Positions 24,589 to 32,430 of a DNA stretch of 64,000 nt are shown piece after piece. A model generated the notes under the pieces. It was not told the DNA's origin and ran no database searches. It was given only the letters and a program-made list of their open reading frames with translations. The position numbers and the translations under genes were made by a program. Each line of letters starts with the position of its first letter. The stretch's first letter is position 1. The stretch is from Hyphomicrobiales bacterium (GTDB lineage Bacteria; Pseudomonadota; Alphaproteobacteria; Rhizobiales; Rhizobiaceae), in the NCBI GenBank assembly GCA_900471925.1, contig UCGV01000009.1:1-64000 (forward strand), given 5' to 3'.

Positions 24589-25950
24589 CTATTCCTGTTG
24601 CAGCGCCTCGGCGAGACGGTCGCGCCCAAGCCTTTTCAGGCAATCGGCACTGGACTCGCCGGCGCCTCTCTTGTCTTCGATCAGCCGGGCCAGCCTCTCT
24701 ATAGCGAAATCGATCTGTCCGCCAGCAATCCTTGCAGTCGGCCGGTCTGCAGCAAGCCCATCGAGGATGAAATCGTAACCGGCCGGAGAACCGACAATCG
24801 CGAGATCCGCTCGCCTATGTGCGCAGCCTTTCGCGCAGCCGGATAGGTGCAGCATGATGGAGCCGTCAAAGAGCGTGGATACACGCTCGGTCAGCCGGCC
24901 GGCCAATGCCCTCGTATCGTAGAAGGCCGAGGCGCAAGCGCCGGCGCCGGCGCAGGCGGCGACCTGTTCGGAAGGGTCGTTGGCCATCATGCTGAACCCT
25001 CGCGCGAGCCCGGCACGTTCGATAGCCGGCACTGCGCCTTCGGCAAGACCAATCAGCAGGAAGCCGCGATCGGGCGTGAGCCTGATTTCCGTCGCGCCCT
25101 CGTGCGCAATATCATCGAGAAGGGAATGCAGATCAGCGGCTTTCGACTGTCCGAATTTCAGCCGCACGCCGAGCACCGTCTTTCCGTCAGCCAGCCGGGT
25201 CATGCCGGTAAAGGTGGTTTTCCCCGAGGCCGCCCGAGTGGATTGGCTGCTATCCATCTCAGGAAAATGCTCACGCAGCATAGCCGCTTCGAGGTCGCGG
25301 GCGCGGGTCTGTCTGCCGCGCGCAATCAATATCTGCAGCAGCGTGTGCGTGGCGGCGATGACGGTTCCGGTGTCGCCCTGAAGGAGCGGCCGCGCCGTCC
25401 CTTCATCGCCGGCTATGGAAAGCAGCCATTGGCCGGCCTTCTGGGCAACAAGGCGGATGTCGGCCACGAGTTTCGACAGAGAAAACCGTCCGCCTCCATC
25501 TATCAGGATGGAGAGTTTTGGTGCGAGATGGGGAGAGCTGAGTGCCCCGCCAAGCTTCTCACGCAAACCCGCTTCCATCTCGGTCGCGTCGGCAATCTCA
25601 TCCGGATCCAGTCCATGCAGTGGCGAGATCTCGATGGTGACGCCATCGGGCACGCCGATACCGGCTGCCTGAATATCGGCCGCTAAGGACGGCACCGTCT
25701 CGGAACGAAGGCCGCGGATCTGCAGGTTGCCACGTGCCGTAATTTCGAGAATGCCGGTGCCACGTGCTGCGGCAGCCTTCGCCAGCTGCTGGAACTGGGC
25801 GATAGTCAGCGCCCCGCCGGCAGGTCGCAGTCGCACGAGAAGCCCATCGCCGGTAAGCATCGGGGTTGCGAGCGCCGGGCAGGCGCCGCGTGCCGTGCCG
25901 GTCACAGGCTGGGTCGTTGTTTCGATGATGGTGCCCGCCGCATTCTGCAT
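24589..25950 (-). CDS. cobG: Precorrin-3B synthase (iron-sulphur monooxygenase)
   Basis: O2-dependent enzyme that hydroxylates C20 and forms the gamma-lactone of precorrin-3B; its presence marks the aerobic pathway. The 453 residues belong to the nitrite/sulphite reductase ferredoxin-like family. Cluster Cys are in AACAGAGACASAFYDTRAL and HLSGCAKGCAHRRAD. AAGGAACGACAG precedes the ATG. It starts 75 bp after cobF on the same strand. Confidence 0.94.
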   Translation of the reverse strand: MQNAAGTIIETTTQPVTGTARGACPALATPMLTGDGLLVRLRPAGGALTIAQFQQLAKAAAARGTGILEITARGNLQIRGLRSETVPSLAADIQAAGIGVPDGVTIEISPLHGLDPDEIADATEMEAGLREKLGGALSSPHLAPKLSILIDGGGRFSLSKLVADIRLVAQKAGQWLLSIAGDEGTARPLLQGDTGTVIAATHTLLQILIARGRQTRARDLEAAMLREHFPEMDSSQSTRAASGKTTFTGMTRLADGKTVLGVRLKFGQSKAADLHSLLDDIAHEGATEIRLTPDRGFLLIGLAEGAVPAIERAGLARGFSMMANDPSEQVAACAGAGACASAFYDTRALAGRLTERVSTLFDGSIMLHLSGCAKGCAHRRADLAIVGSPAGYDFILDGLAADRPTARIAGGQIDFAIERLARLIEDKRGAGESSADCLKRLGRDRLAEALQQE

Positions 25951-26024
25951 CTGTCGTTCCTTTGCCCTGTCTTACATGATCGGGCCGGATGCAGCAAAGC
26001 GAGATCGGGCCGGGCGAAGCGCCG

Positions 26025-26789
26025 CTAGGCCTCGAAATCCCGTCCCTTGCGCAGGAGATAGATATCCATGATCCAGCCATGGCGCGCCCGCTCCTCGGCG
26101 CGAAGCCGGACGATATCGTCGGCAATGTCGCCCAGTCGACCTGCGCGGATTACTTCATGCTCGGTGCCCAGGTATGCGCCCCAGAAGATTTCTGCATCGG
26201 GCTCGGCGATCGTGGAGAATGCCTGCTCGCCGTCCAGCATGACGACGGTACTGGCCTGTGTCAGGCCTGTTTCCGCAAGCCGCCGGCCGGTCGTAATCTC
26301 GACCGGCTTGCCGACAAGGTTGATGGGAATGCGGTGGCTCGCCGCCAAGGCCTGGATGCTGGTGATGCCGGGAACGACGCTATAATCGAATGCGACGATA
26401 CCCGCATCACGCACCCGCTCGATGATGCGGATGGTGCTGTCATAGAGGCTTGGGTCACCCCAGACGAGGAAGGCGCCGGCGCCACTTTCAGGTAAATCTC
26501 CGATCAATCCCTCGTAGAGACTGGCGATGGCCGCGTGCCAGTCATCAACTGTCTGGACGTAATTCCTCTCCGGAGCCGCCCGCTTCGGCACTTCGAATTC
26601 GACAATGCTGATGCCCTCTCGGGTCAGATATCGATCGCAAATGTCACGTCGAATTTCGGCAAGATCGGCCTTAGCGGCGCCCTTGGTCGGAATAAAGACC
26701 ATATCGGCTGCGTTCATGGCGTTAATTGCCTGCACGGTCAGATGCTCAGGATTGCCTGTGCCGATGCCGATGATATGGATATGCCGCAC
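26025..26789 (-). CDS. cobF: Precorrin-6A synthase (deacetylating)
   Basis: SAM-dependent C1-methyltransferase that also releases the acetyl group, 254 residues. VRHIHIIGIGTGNPEHLTVQAI, FLVWGDPSLYDSTIRI, YSVVPGITSIQALAA and ETGLTQASTVVMLDGEQAF are CobF hallmarks. GTG at 26789 with GAGGG upstream is preferred; a longer frame to an ATG at 26873 would include half of the parS palindrome at 26858-26875 and adds 28 residues with no family resemblance. First gene of the cobFGHIJ(L)M run. No cobalamin riboswitch was recognised upstream. Confidence 0.94.
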   Translation of the reverse strand: MRHIHIIGIGTGNPEHLTVQAINAMNAADMVFIPTKGAAKADLAEIRRDICDRYLTREGISIVEFEVPKRAAPERNYVQTVDDWHAAIASLYEGLIGDLPESGAGAFLVWGDPSLYDSTIRIIERVRDAGIVAFDYSVVPGITSIQALAASHRIPINLVGKPVEITTGRRLAETGLTQASTVVMLDGEQAFSTIAEPDAEIFWGAYLGTEHEVIRAGRLGDIADDIVRLRAEERARHGWIMDIYLLRKGRDFEA

Positions 26790-26857
26790 CTTGTCGCCCT
26801 CGCTATTTCGGGAGGGTTGTGCCGCTAAAGCGGTCCGTTCGCAAGAGCGGCCACGCG

Positions 26858-26875
26858 AGTTGGCCGCGGCCAACT
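26858..26875. other. parS centromere site 1 (RepB binding site)
   Basis: AGTTGGCCGCGGCCAACT, a perfect 18-bp palindrome containing GTTNNCNGCNGNNAAC, the parS consensus of repABC replicons. It lies 116 bp before the repA start, in the cobF/repA divergent region. An identical copy is at 28233-28250. Confidence 0.9.
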
Positions 26876-26990
26876 TTCTACCTGTGTGGTTAGCGAAGGC
26901 TTTATTGTCGGGCGTCCCGAATCATGTCATCTAAGATACGCTTTTTGACGCTATGTTGAATGAAAAGCGCATCATCAAGGGGCAAGTGTT

Positions 26991-28187
26991 TTGGACAACA
27001 TTAGCGTATCAACGACAGACATCCGCATCGAGCGGCACGCCACACAGCTTTCACGTCAGCTGAAGCTGCTACGGGAAAAGCTCTTTCCACCACTGTCGCA
27101 GAAAACGCTCCGAACCTTTACGTCGGGCGAGGCGGCGCAGATGATCGGCGTTTCCGACGGTTACCTTCGACAGCTTTCGCTTGATGGCAAGGGGCCGCAG
27201 CCGGACGTTTCGCAGAATGGCCGCCGTTCCTACACGCTCGGCCAGATCAACGAACTGCGCCAGCACATGGCCAAGATCAAGCCGAAGGATGCGCTCTCGT
27301 ACCTACCCTGGCGCCGGGACGGTGAGAAGCTGCAGACGATCGCCATTACCAATTTCAAGGGCGGCTCGGCCAAGACGACGACCACGCTTTATCTGGCGCA
27401 GCATCTGGCCCTGGAGGGCTACCGGGTTCTTGCGATCGATCTCGATCCGCAGGCATCGCTTTCCTCCCTGCTCGGCGTCCAGCCGGAATTCGATCTTGGC
27501 GAAGGCGATACACTTTACGGCGCCATTCGCTATGATGCACAGCGCCGGCCGCTGAAGGATATCGTGCGCAAGACCTATTTCGATGGCCTCGATCTGGTGC
27601 CCGGCAATCTCGAACTCATGGAATTCGAGCATGAAACGCCGCGAGCTCTGAATGACCGGCAGAGACCGGAGGAGCTGTTCTTCCGTCGCGTCGGTAATGC
27701 GATTGCGGAGGTCGAGAAGGATTACGATATCGTCGTCATCGATTGCCCGCCGCAGCTTGGCTATCTGACGCTCGGCGCGGTTTGTGCTGCCACGTCGCTG
27801 CTGATCACCATCCACCCGCAAATGGTGGATGTCGCCTCCATGTCGCAGTTCCTGCTGATGACCTCGGATCTTCTGTCGGTCGTGCGCAAGGCCGGCGGCG
27901 ACCTGCAGCATGACTTCATCAAATATGTCGTCACCCGCCATGAACCCTTCGACGGGCCGCAGTCTCAGATCGTGGCGCTCCTGCGCAGCCTGTTCGGCGA
28001 CGACGTGTTGACGGCGACGATCCTGAAATCGACGGCGATTGCCGATGCAGGCCTGACCAAGCAGACCCTCTACGAAATTGAGAAGGGGCAGGTTCGCCGC
28101 TCCACCTATGACCGGGCACTGGAATCGGTCAACGCCGCCAATGGTGAGATTCTTGCCAGCATTCATAAAGCATGGGGCCGCACATGA
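26991..28187 (+). CDS. repA: RepA partition ATPase (ParA type of repABC replicons)
   Basis: A 398-residue Walker-type ATPase that segregates DNA and autorepresses the operon. An N-terminal helix-turn-helix (FTSGEAAQMIGVSDGYLRQL, about residues 44-63) is followed by deviant Walker A FKGGSAKTTT, DLDPQASLSSLLG and Walker B DIVVIDCPP. The start is a TTG with AAGGGG eight bases upstream. Overlaps repB by ATGA. The frame is complete. RepA normally works with RepB on parS; here the pair stands without the usual repC initiator. The family is recognised from size, HTH and pairing with RepB. Confidence 0.93.
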   Translation: MDNISVSTTDIRIERHATQLSRQLKLLREKLFPPLSQKTLRTFTSGEAAQMIGVSDGYLRQLSLDGKGPQPDVSQNGRRSYTLGQINELRQHMAKIKPKDALSYLPWRRDGEKLQTIAITNFKGGSAKTTTTLYLAQHLALEGYRVLAIDLDPQASLSSLLGVQPEFDLGEGDTLYGAIRYDAQRRPLKDIVRKTYFDGLDLVPGNLELMEFEHETPRALNDRQRPEELFFRRVGNAIAEVEKDYDIVVIDCPPQLGYLTLGAVCAATSLLITIHPQMVDVASMSQFLLMTSDLLSVVRKAGGDLQHDFIKYVVTRHEPFDGPQSQIVALLRSLFGDDVLTATILKSTAIADAGLTKQTLYEIEKGQVRRSTYDRALESVNAANGEILASIHKAWGRT

Positions 28188-29182
28188 GCAGACGCGATCG
28201 ATTGAAGGGCTTGTTCACCGATACGGCGCAGGAGTTGGCCGCGGCCAACTTTGAGGAAACAAGCGCACGTGGCGCTGCCGGTCCGGTGCGGACCATGGCA
28301 CTGACGCTCGGCCGCATGGAGGAAGAGAGCAGGGCGATGGAAGAGGCCCTGCTTTCCGGTGAACATATTGTCGAGCTGGATCCGGAGCTGATCGATTCCT
28401 CCTTCATTCGCGATCGTCTCGCGGATGAACCGCTCGACATGGATGACGAGCTGGTGCAGTCGATTGCCGAGAACGGCCAGGAAGTGCCGATCCTCGTACG
28501 CCGCAATCCGCACCATGACGGGCGCTATCAGGTCGCCTATGGTCACCGTCGCCTTCAGGCGGTCAAGTTGCTCGGCCGCAAGGTGCAGGCGGTCATCCGC
28601 AAGCTGGACGATACGGATCTGGTGATCGCGCAGGGCATCGAAAACTCCGCGCGACGCAATCTCTCCTATATCGAGCGGGCCGTCTTCGCCCTCAATCTCG
28701 AACTGAAGAAATTCGACCGCCCGGTCATCATGAAGGCGTTGTCGACCGACAAGACGGAACTGTCGAAGCTCATCTCCGTGGCGAAGGTCATTCCTGCCGA
28801 TATTATCCAGGCCGTGGGTGCGGCACCCGGGATCGGCCGCAGGCGCTGGATGGCACTCGCGCAGGATTGGACGGATGCGGCTGCCGCACGCCTGACGTCG
28901 CTGATCGGCTCCTCCACATTCAACGCCGTCGAGAGCGACCGTCGCTTCGAACTCGTCATCGCCGAGCTGGCAAAGAAGGAAGAGGTTAAGCCCGAGGGCA
29001 CGGAATATGACTGGAAACCCGCCAACGGTGGCAAGATTGCCGGCCGGATCAAGAGTTCCGGTACGTCCTTTACCATCGCTCTGAAGACTGGCGATGCACC
29101 GGATTTTGGCGCCTACCTCTCCGGCCGGCTTGATGAACTCTATGACGCCTACAAGGCTGGCAAGTTGAAGGACCGTGACTGA
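28184..29182 (+). CDS. repB: RepB partition protein (ParB type, parS binding)
   Basis: A 332-residue ParB-family CTPase-clamp/centromere-binding protein. The N-terminal ParB domain shows ENGQEVPILVRRNP, GRYQVAYGHRRLQA (the conserved GxRR-like motif) and IENSARRNLSYIERAVFAL; an HTH follows (LSKLISVAKVIPADIIQAV). ATG at 28184 overlaps the repA stop. The gene carries a second parS copy inside codons 17-22 (reading ELAAAN). In repABC operons repC follows within about 150 bp; here 50 bp later comes the 3' end of an opposite-strand kinase gene, so repC is absent. Confidence 0.93.
   Translation: MSRRDRLKGLFTDTAQELAAANFEETSARGAAGPVRTMALTLGRMEEESRAMEEALLSGEHIVELDPELIDSSFIRDRLADEPLDMDDELVQSIAENGQEVPILVRRNPHHDGRYQVAYGHRRLQAVKLLGRKVQAVIRKLDDTDLVIAQGIENSARRNLSYIERAVFALNLELKKFDRPVIMKALSTDKTELSKLISVAKVIPADIIQAVGAAPGIGRRRWMALAQDWTDAAAARLTSLIGSSTFNAVESDRRFELVIAELAKKEEVKPEGTEYDWKPANGGKIAGRIKSSGTSFTIALKTGDAPDFGAYLSGRLDELYDAYKAGKLKDRD
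28233..28250. other. parS centromere site 2, inside repB
   Basis: Identical 18-bp palindrome to 26858-26875, here within the repB coding region. Two parS copies flanking repA would allow RepB spreading and operon repression. Confidence 0.9.
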
Positions 29183-29232
29183 CCGAAGCTTCGGCAGGCA
29201 AGTTTACTACCGCTGCCGCGGGCGTTCTCATC

Positions 29233-30570
29233 CTATGGCGCTGAAATCGCTGGCAATGTCAGAATTGCCTCCAGGCCACCCAGCCGCGATCTGCCGAGAC
29301 TGAGCTCACCCCCATAAGCCGTCGCGATATCGCCCGATATTGCAAGGCCAAGCCCCGAACTCGTGGTGTCATCCGTGTCGCTGACACCACGCTTCAGTAC
29401 GGCGGCGTAACGTTCTGGATCGACGCCGGGTCCGTCGTCTGCGACACGAAGGATGATCGTGCCGCCGCTTTCTAACGCGTTGATTTCGATACGCTTGCGG
29501 GCGAAGCGGGCCGCATTGTCGAGAAGATTGCCGATCGCTTCAGCAAGATCGGCAGGATCGGCGGGGACCATCAGGCCGGGATCGATGTTCATATCCCAGG
29601 TGATATCGCGATCGCGAATTGCGGCCGACAATACCTTGACCAGTTTTCCGGATATCGGAAGGAGCGAAGTTGTCGTCATCTGTTCGACACCCATGCGCGC
29701 GGCTTGAAGCTGGCGATCCGCCCTCTGCCTGACGAGTTCTATCTGCTGAAGTGCGGTCTGGCGTTGGCGCTCGGGCAAGTCTTCGACGAGATGGGAGAGA
29801 ACCGTCAACGGTGTTTTCAGCCCATGTGCCAGATCGCTGGCCCGCGCACGTGCCCGCTCGACGGCGGTTTCCCGCTCCGAGAGAAGGAGGTTGATTTCAT
29901 TGACGAGCGGGGTGACTTCGCTCGGTCCAGCAGACCCAATATTGGTGGAATGGCCGGCCCTGATATCGGCAACATCCTGGCGCAGTCGCACCAGCGGGCG
30001 AAGGCCCAGAAAGCCCTGCAAGAACGCGCCGAGCAGCAGAAGAGCACCAGTCGCAACCAGCATCAGCAGGAGAGGCCGGTGATAATTGGCGAGCGCCTCC
30101 TCCATCTCGTTTTTTGAAAAAGCCGTGTAGACGGTAAAGCGCTGCTGCCCGTCGCCGTCGGCGACCGAAATGTCCTTCGCGGTAATGAGAATGCTGTTTC
30201 CGTCAGGCCCCTCGGCCTGATGGAAGCCGCAATAGAGATCCTTCGAAAACAGTGCTCTAGACAATTCGAGATCCCATAGGGAGTTGGATCGAAGCGGCGC
30301 CTGTCCATTATCGGGCGAGATCTGCCAATATCGGCCACCGACCGGGATCTGGAACCGCGGATCGGAAGGTCCGCCCGTCAGCGACAGCTGACCTTTCTCA
30401 ATCGTGATCCTGGCTGCAAGCGCATCGGAAACGGACGTCATCTCATTGGCGTATTGATCGGCGACGTAATCTTCGAAGAGATGGCCGAGGACGAACCAGG
30501 CCAGCGACAGGGCGACCGCGATCGCAATCAAGGCGCCTGTGGCGAGCCGAAAACGCAATGATCGCGTCAC
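29233..30570 (-). CDS. Two-component sensor histidine kinase (PhoQ-like topology)
   Basis: A 445-residue membrane kinase: span at about residues 10-30, a periplasmic domain of about 135 residues with a single Cys pair context (DLYCGFH), second span at 167-190, HAMP region, then the phospho-acceptor H-box RARASDLAHGLKTPLTVL with His249. N-box LLDNAARFARKR, G1 DDGPGVD and G2 SSGLGLAI complete the ATPase. The stop-start overlap with the regulator gene shows cotranscription. Its periplasmic ligand is unknown; a metal or cationic signal would fit the His/Asp-rich protein in the same operon (inference). Confidence 0.9.
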   Translation of the reverse strand: MTRSLRFRLATGALIAIAVALSLAWFVLGHLFEDYVADQYANEMTSVSDALAARITIEKGQLSLTGGPSDPRFQIPVGGRYWQISPDNGQAPLRSNSLWDLELSRALFSKDLYCGFHQAEGPDGNSILITAKDISVADGDGQQRFTVYTAFSKNEMEEALANYHRPLLLMLVATGALLLLGAFLQGFLGLRPLVRLRQDVADIRAGHSTNIGSAGPSEVTPLVNEINLLLSERETAVERARARASDLAHGLKTPLTVLSHLVEDLPERQRQTALQQIELVRQRADRQLQAARMGVEQMTTTSLLPISGKLVKVLSAAIRDRDITWDMNIDPGLMVPADPADLAEAIGNLLDNAARFARKRIEINALESGGTIILRVADDGPGVDPERYAAVLKRGVSDTDDTTSSGLGLAISGDIATAYGGELSLGRSRLGGLEAILTLPAISAP

Positions 30571-31232
30571 GGTCGTTTCTCTGGAAGCACATAGCCGAAG
30601 CCGCGCTTCGTTTCGATTGCTGCGCTATCCGTCTTTTTTCTGAGACGGGCAACCATTGCCTCCACTGCGTTCTTGGCAGCATCGTCGTCCCTGCCCTGGA
30701 CCTGACTTGCGAGTTCCGCCGAGGTCAAAACCACGCCCGGCCGCTCGATGAAGACTGACAGCATACGATATTCCAGCGGGCTCAGATCCAGTTCGCGGCC
30801 ATCAAAGGTTATCCGTCGCGCCTGTTCGTCGAGCGTGAACCGATCGGCTGCCTTCACGCGCGACGGGGTTCTTCCCGAGCGACGCAAGAGGGCTCGCAGA
30901 CGCGCCAGAAGCTCTTCGCCACGAAACGGTTTTGGCAGGTAATCGTCAGCGCCCGCATCGAAACCATCGACCCGTTCCATCCAGGATCCTCGTGCAGTCA
31001 GGACCAGGATGGGCGTATCGAGACCGGCTTCGCGCCAACGCTTGAGAATGGATAAGCCGTCCATGCCCGGAAGCCCGAGATCGAGAATGATCGCATCGTG
31101 GTCGCCTGTTTCACCTGTTTCCCAGACATCCGGGCCGTTTGCCAGTACCTCAACCAGATATCCCTCGCGATGGAGCTTGTCTGTCACGAGGCTTGCTATG
31201 TTTGCATCGTCCTCGGCGAGCAGGATCTTCAT
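30567..31232 (-). CDS. OmpR/PhoB-family response regulator
   Basis: A 221-residue regulator with receiver domain (LLAEDD acidic pocket, phosphorylation site Asp51 in ILDLGLPGMDG, conserved Thr in VLTAR, Lys in YLPKPF) and a C-terminal winged helix (LDLSPLEYRMLSVFIERPGVVLTSAEL...VEAMVARLRKK). Start at the ATG at 31232, one base after the PepSY gene stop. OmpR-type regulators bind direct repeats at about 11-bp period; TGTCAG-N5-TGTCAG at 32209-32225, upstream of the operon, matches this. Confidence 0.92.
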   Translation of the reverse strand: MKILLAEDDANIASLVTDKLHREGYLVEVLANGPDVWETGETGDHDAIILDLGLPGMDGLSILKRWREAGLDTPILVLTARGSWMERVDGFDAGADDYLPKPFRGEELLARLRALLRRSGRTPSRVKAADRFTLDEQARRITFDGRELDLSPLEYRMLSVFIERPGVVLTSAELASQVQGRDDDAAKNAVEAMVARLRKKTDSAAIETKRGFGYVLPEKRP

Positions 31233-31233
31233 G

Positions 31234-31734
31234 TCAGTTGCCCCCGAGCAAAGCCCCGGTGTGGGCATCGACACGCAAGGATCTGATTGCGCCATTGCCG
31301 TCCCGCAGCTTCAGCTCGTAGATGTTTCGAACAAGGCTACGGTTCAACCGGATGTCGATCACCCGGCCGTAGCGTTGCGCGTCGATCTTTTTCAGCATCG
31401 TCTTCAACGGCATGATTTCACCATTGCGAACCGCATCGCGAGCCCAGTCGTGGTCTGAGCCGCGCGAATCGTCACCACCATCGTCATCTCTCCCGCGGCC
31501 CCCATGGCCATCGTCGCCGTCGTCATCGCCGCCGCGGTGCCCGCCGCTGTCACCCGATCCTCCGCTACTGCCGGAGCTCCCGCTCCCGGAACTTCCACTG
31601 CTACCGGAGCTTCCACTTCCGCTTGATCCGCTCCCTCCATCCTTCGCCTGAACGGCAGACGGCGCTGCCGTAACCAGCACGGCAAGTGTGGTCGCCAGCA
31701 GAAATGCAAGATATGTGCGGCGGGTTGGACCCAT
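31234..31734 (-). CDS. Secreted PepSY-domain protein with Ser/Gly/Asp-rich linker
   Basis: A 166-residue exported protein: signal peptide MGPTRRTYLAFLLATTLAVLVTAAPSAVQA, then about 65 residues of low complexity (SGSSGSSGSSG turning into GGDDDGDDGHGGRGRDDDGGDD), then a PepSY domain (GEIMPLKTMLKKIDAQRYGRVIDIRL ... YELKLRDGNGAIRSLRVDAHTGALLG). PepSY domains often regulate proteases or accompany two-component systems. GGAG precedes the ATG at 31734. The Asp-rich part could bind cations. It lies between the His/Asp-rich secreted protein and the response regulator in one operon. Confidence 0.85.
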   Translation of the reverse strand: MGPTRRTYLAFLLATTLAVLVTAAPSAVQAKDGGSGSSGSGSSGSSGSSGSGSSGSSGGSGDSGGHRGGDDDGDDGHGGRGRDDDGGDDSRGSDHDWARDAVRNGEIMPLKTMLKKIDAQRYGRVIDIRLNRSLVRNIYELKLRDGNGAIRSLRVDAHTGALLGGN

Positions 31735-31800
31735 GGTGGCTCCGACAATGCAGGCATGTTCGCCTCTTGAGTTTGGCATGAAGCGACAGGTGCGGCAAAT

Positions 31801-31837
31801 GCCGAAACTCCGTCGGGCGAGGCGACGGAGTTTCGGC
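31801..31837. terminator. Strong hairpin between the His/Asp-rich and PepSY genes
   Basis: Perfect 15-bp stem GCCGAAACTCCGTCG (31801-31815) / CGACGGAGTTTCGGC (31823-31837) with a seven-base loop. No T-run follows on the minus strand, so it may be a partial terminator or an mRNA-stabilising structure that sets unequal expression within the operon. Confidence 0.6.
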
Positions 31838-31852
31838 GTCTGGCGATGGGTC

Positions 31853-32134
31853 TCAATGGCGGCCGCTATGTCCACCATGATCATCATTGGCATCGTGACC
31901 TGCACCATCATCGGCACCGTGGCCGCCATTGCGCCCGCCGTGATCGTCGTTGGCGTCGTGGCCGGCGCCATCATCAGCACCATGGCCACCGCGTAGTCCG
32001 CCATGGTCGTCGTTGACGTCATGAAGCAGCCTGTTGTCATCTGCGCCATGCCGCGCAAAGGCGGGTGAAGTCGCAACGACCGGGATCGACGCGGCGAGGG
32101 CGATGGCGACTGCGAGCGAGAGCTTGATCTTCAT
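31853..32134 (-). CDS. Small secreted His/Asp-rich tandem-repeat protein
   Basis: A 93-residue protein with a clear signal peptide (MKIKLSLAVAIALAASIPVVATSPAFA). The mature part is almost only His, Asp, Gly, Ala and Asn, built from units of about 17 residues of the type GHGADDGAGHDANDDHGG, two nearly identical plus a degenerate first one. The composition suggests periplasmic metal-ion binding. I do not recognise a named family. It is the first gene of a likely four-gene operon with the PepSY protein, response regulator and kinase. DNA repeats in the gene make copy-number variation between strains likely. Confidence 0.8.
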   Translation of the reverse strand: MKIKLSLAVAIALAASIPVVATSPAFARHGADDNRLLHDVNDDHGGLRGGHGADDGAGHDANDDHGGRNGGHGADDGAGHDANDDHGGHSGRH

Positions 32135-32186
32135 TGTCGGTGTCCTTTCGGTTTCGCTTCGACGAGAGAAGTGTGGCAGGCTCAGG

Positions 32187-32225
32187 CTGACAGACTGCTG
32201 AGGGGGACTGTCAGCATCTTGTCAG
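32187..32225. promoter_or_regulatory. Candidate response-regulator binding repeats
   Basis: CTGACAG (32187-32193) and CTGTCAG (32208-32214) form an inverted repeat, and TGTCAG recurs at 32220-32225, exactly 11 bp after the copy at 32209. This lies 53-91 bp upstream of the His/Asp-rich gene. The rest of the 296-bp gap to 32430 shows nothing else I can name. Confidence 0.5.
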
Positions 32226-32430
32226 ATTGGCTCTTTCCCACTGATAGCGACGGGGATCTCATTTGCTGCCAGCGACCGCATTCCAGTTCGAAAGGGCAGT
32301 CCTTCAAAAAATGGGTGAAAACCCCCGACCTGTAGGCCATGCCGTTTGTCGCTCTGTGGCCACCGTGCGATAACTGACGGAAGAAAAAGCAACTTTCGCT
32401 TCCCTTTGTGAGAATCAATTAGGCTTAACA

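Noticed and set aside
26790..26990. Cobalamin riboswitch upstream of cobF
   Set aside because: No B12-box-like sequence or suitable leader; the region is taken up by parS and the repA promoter.
29183..29232. repC remnant or antisense RNA after repB
   Set aside because: Only 50 bp; it contains a short palindrome CCGAAGCTTCGG (29183-29194) but no coding similarity to RepC and no room for the usual repB-repC spacer.
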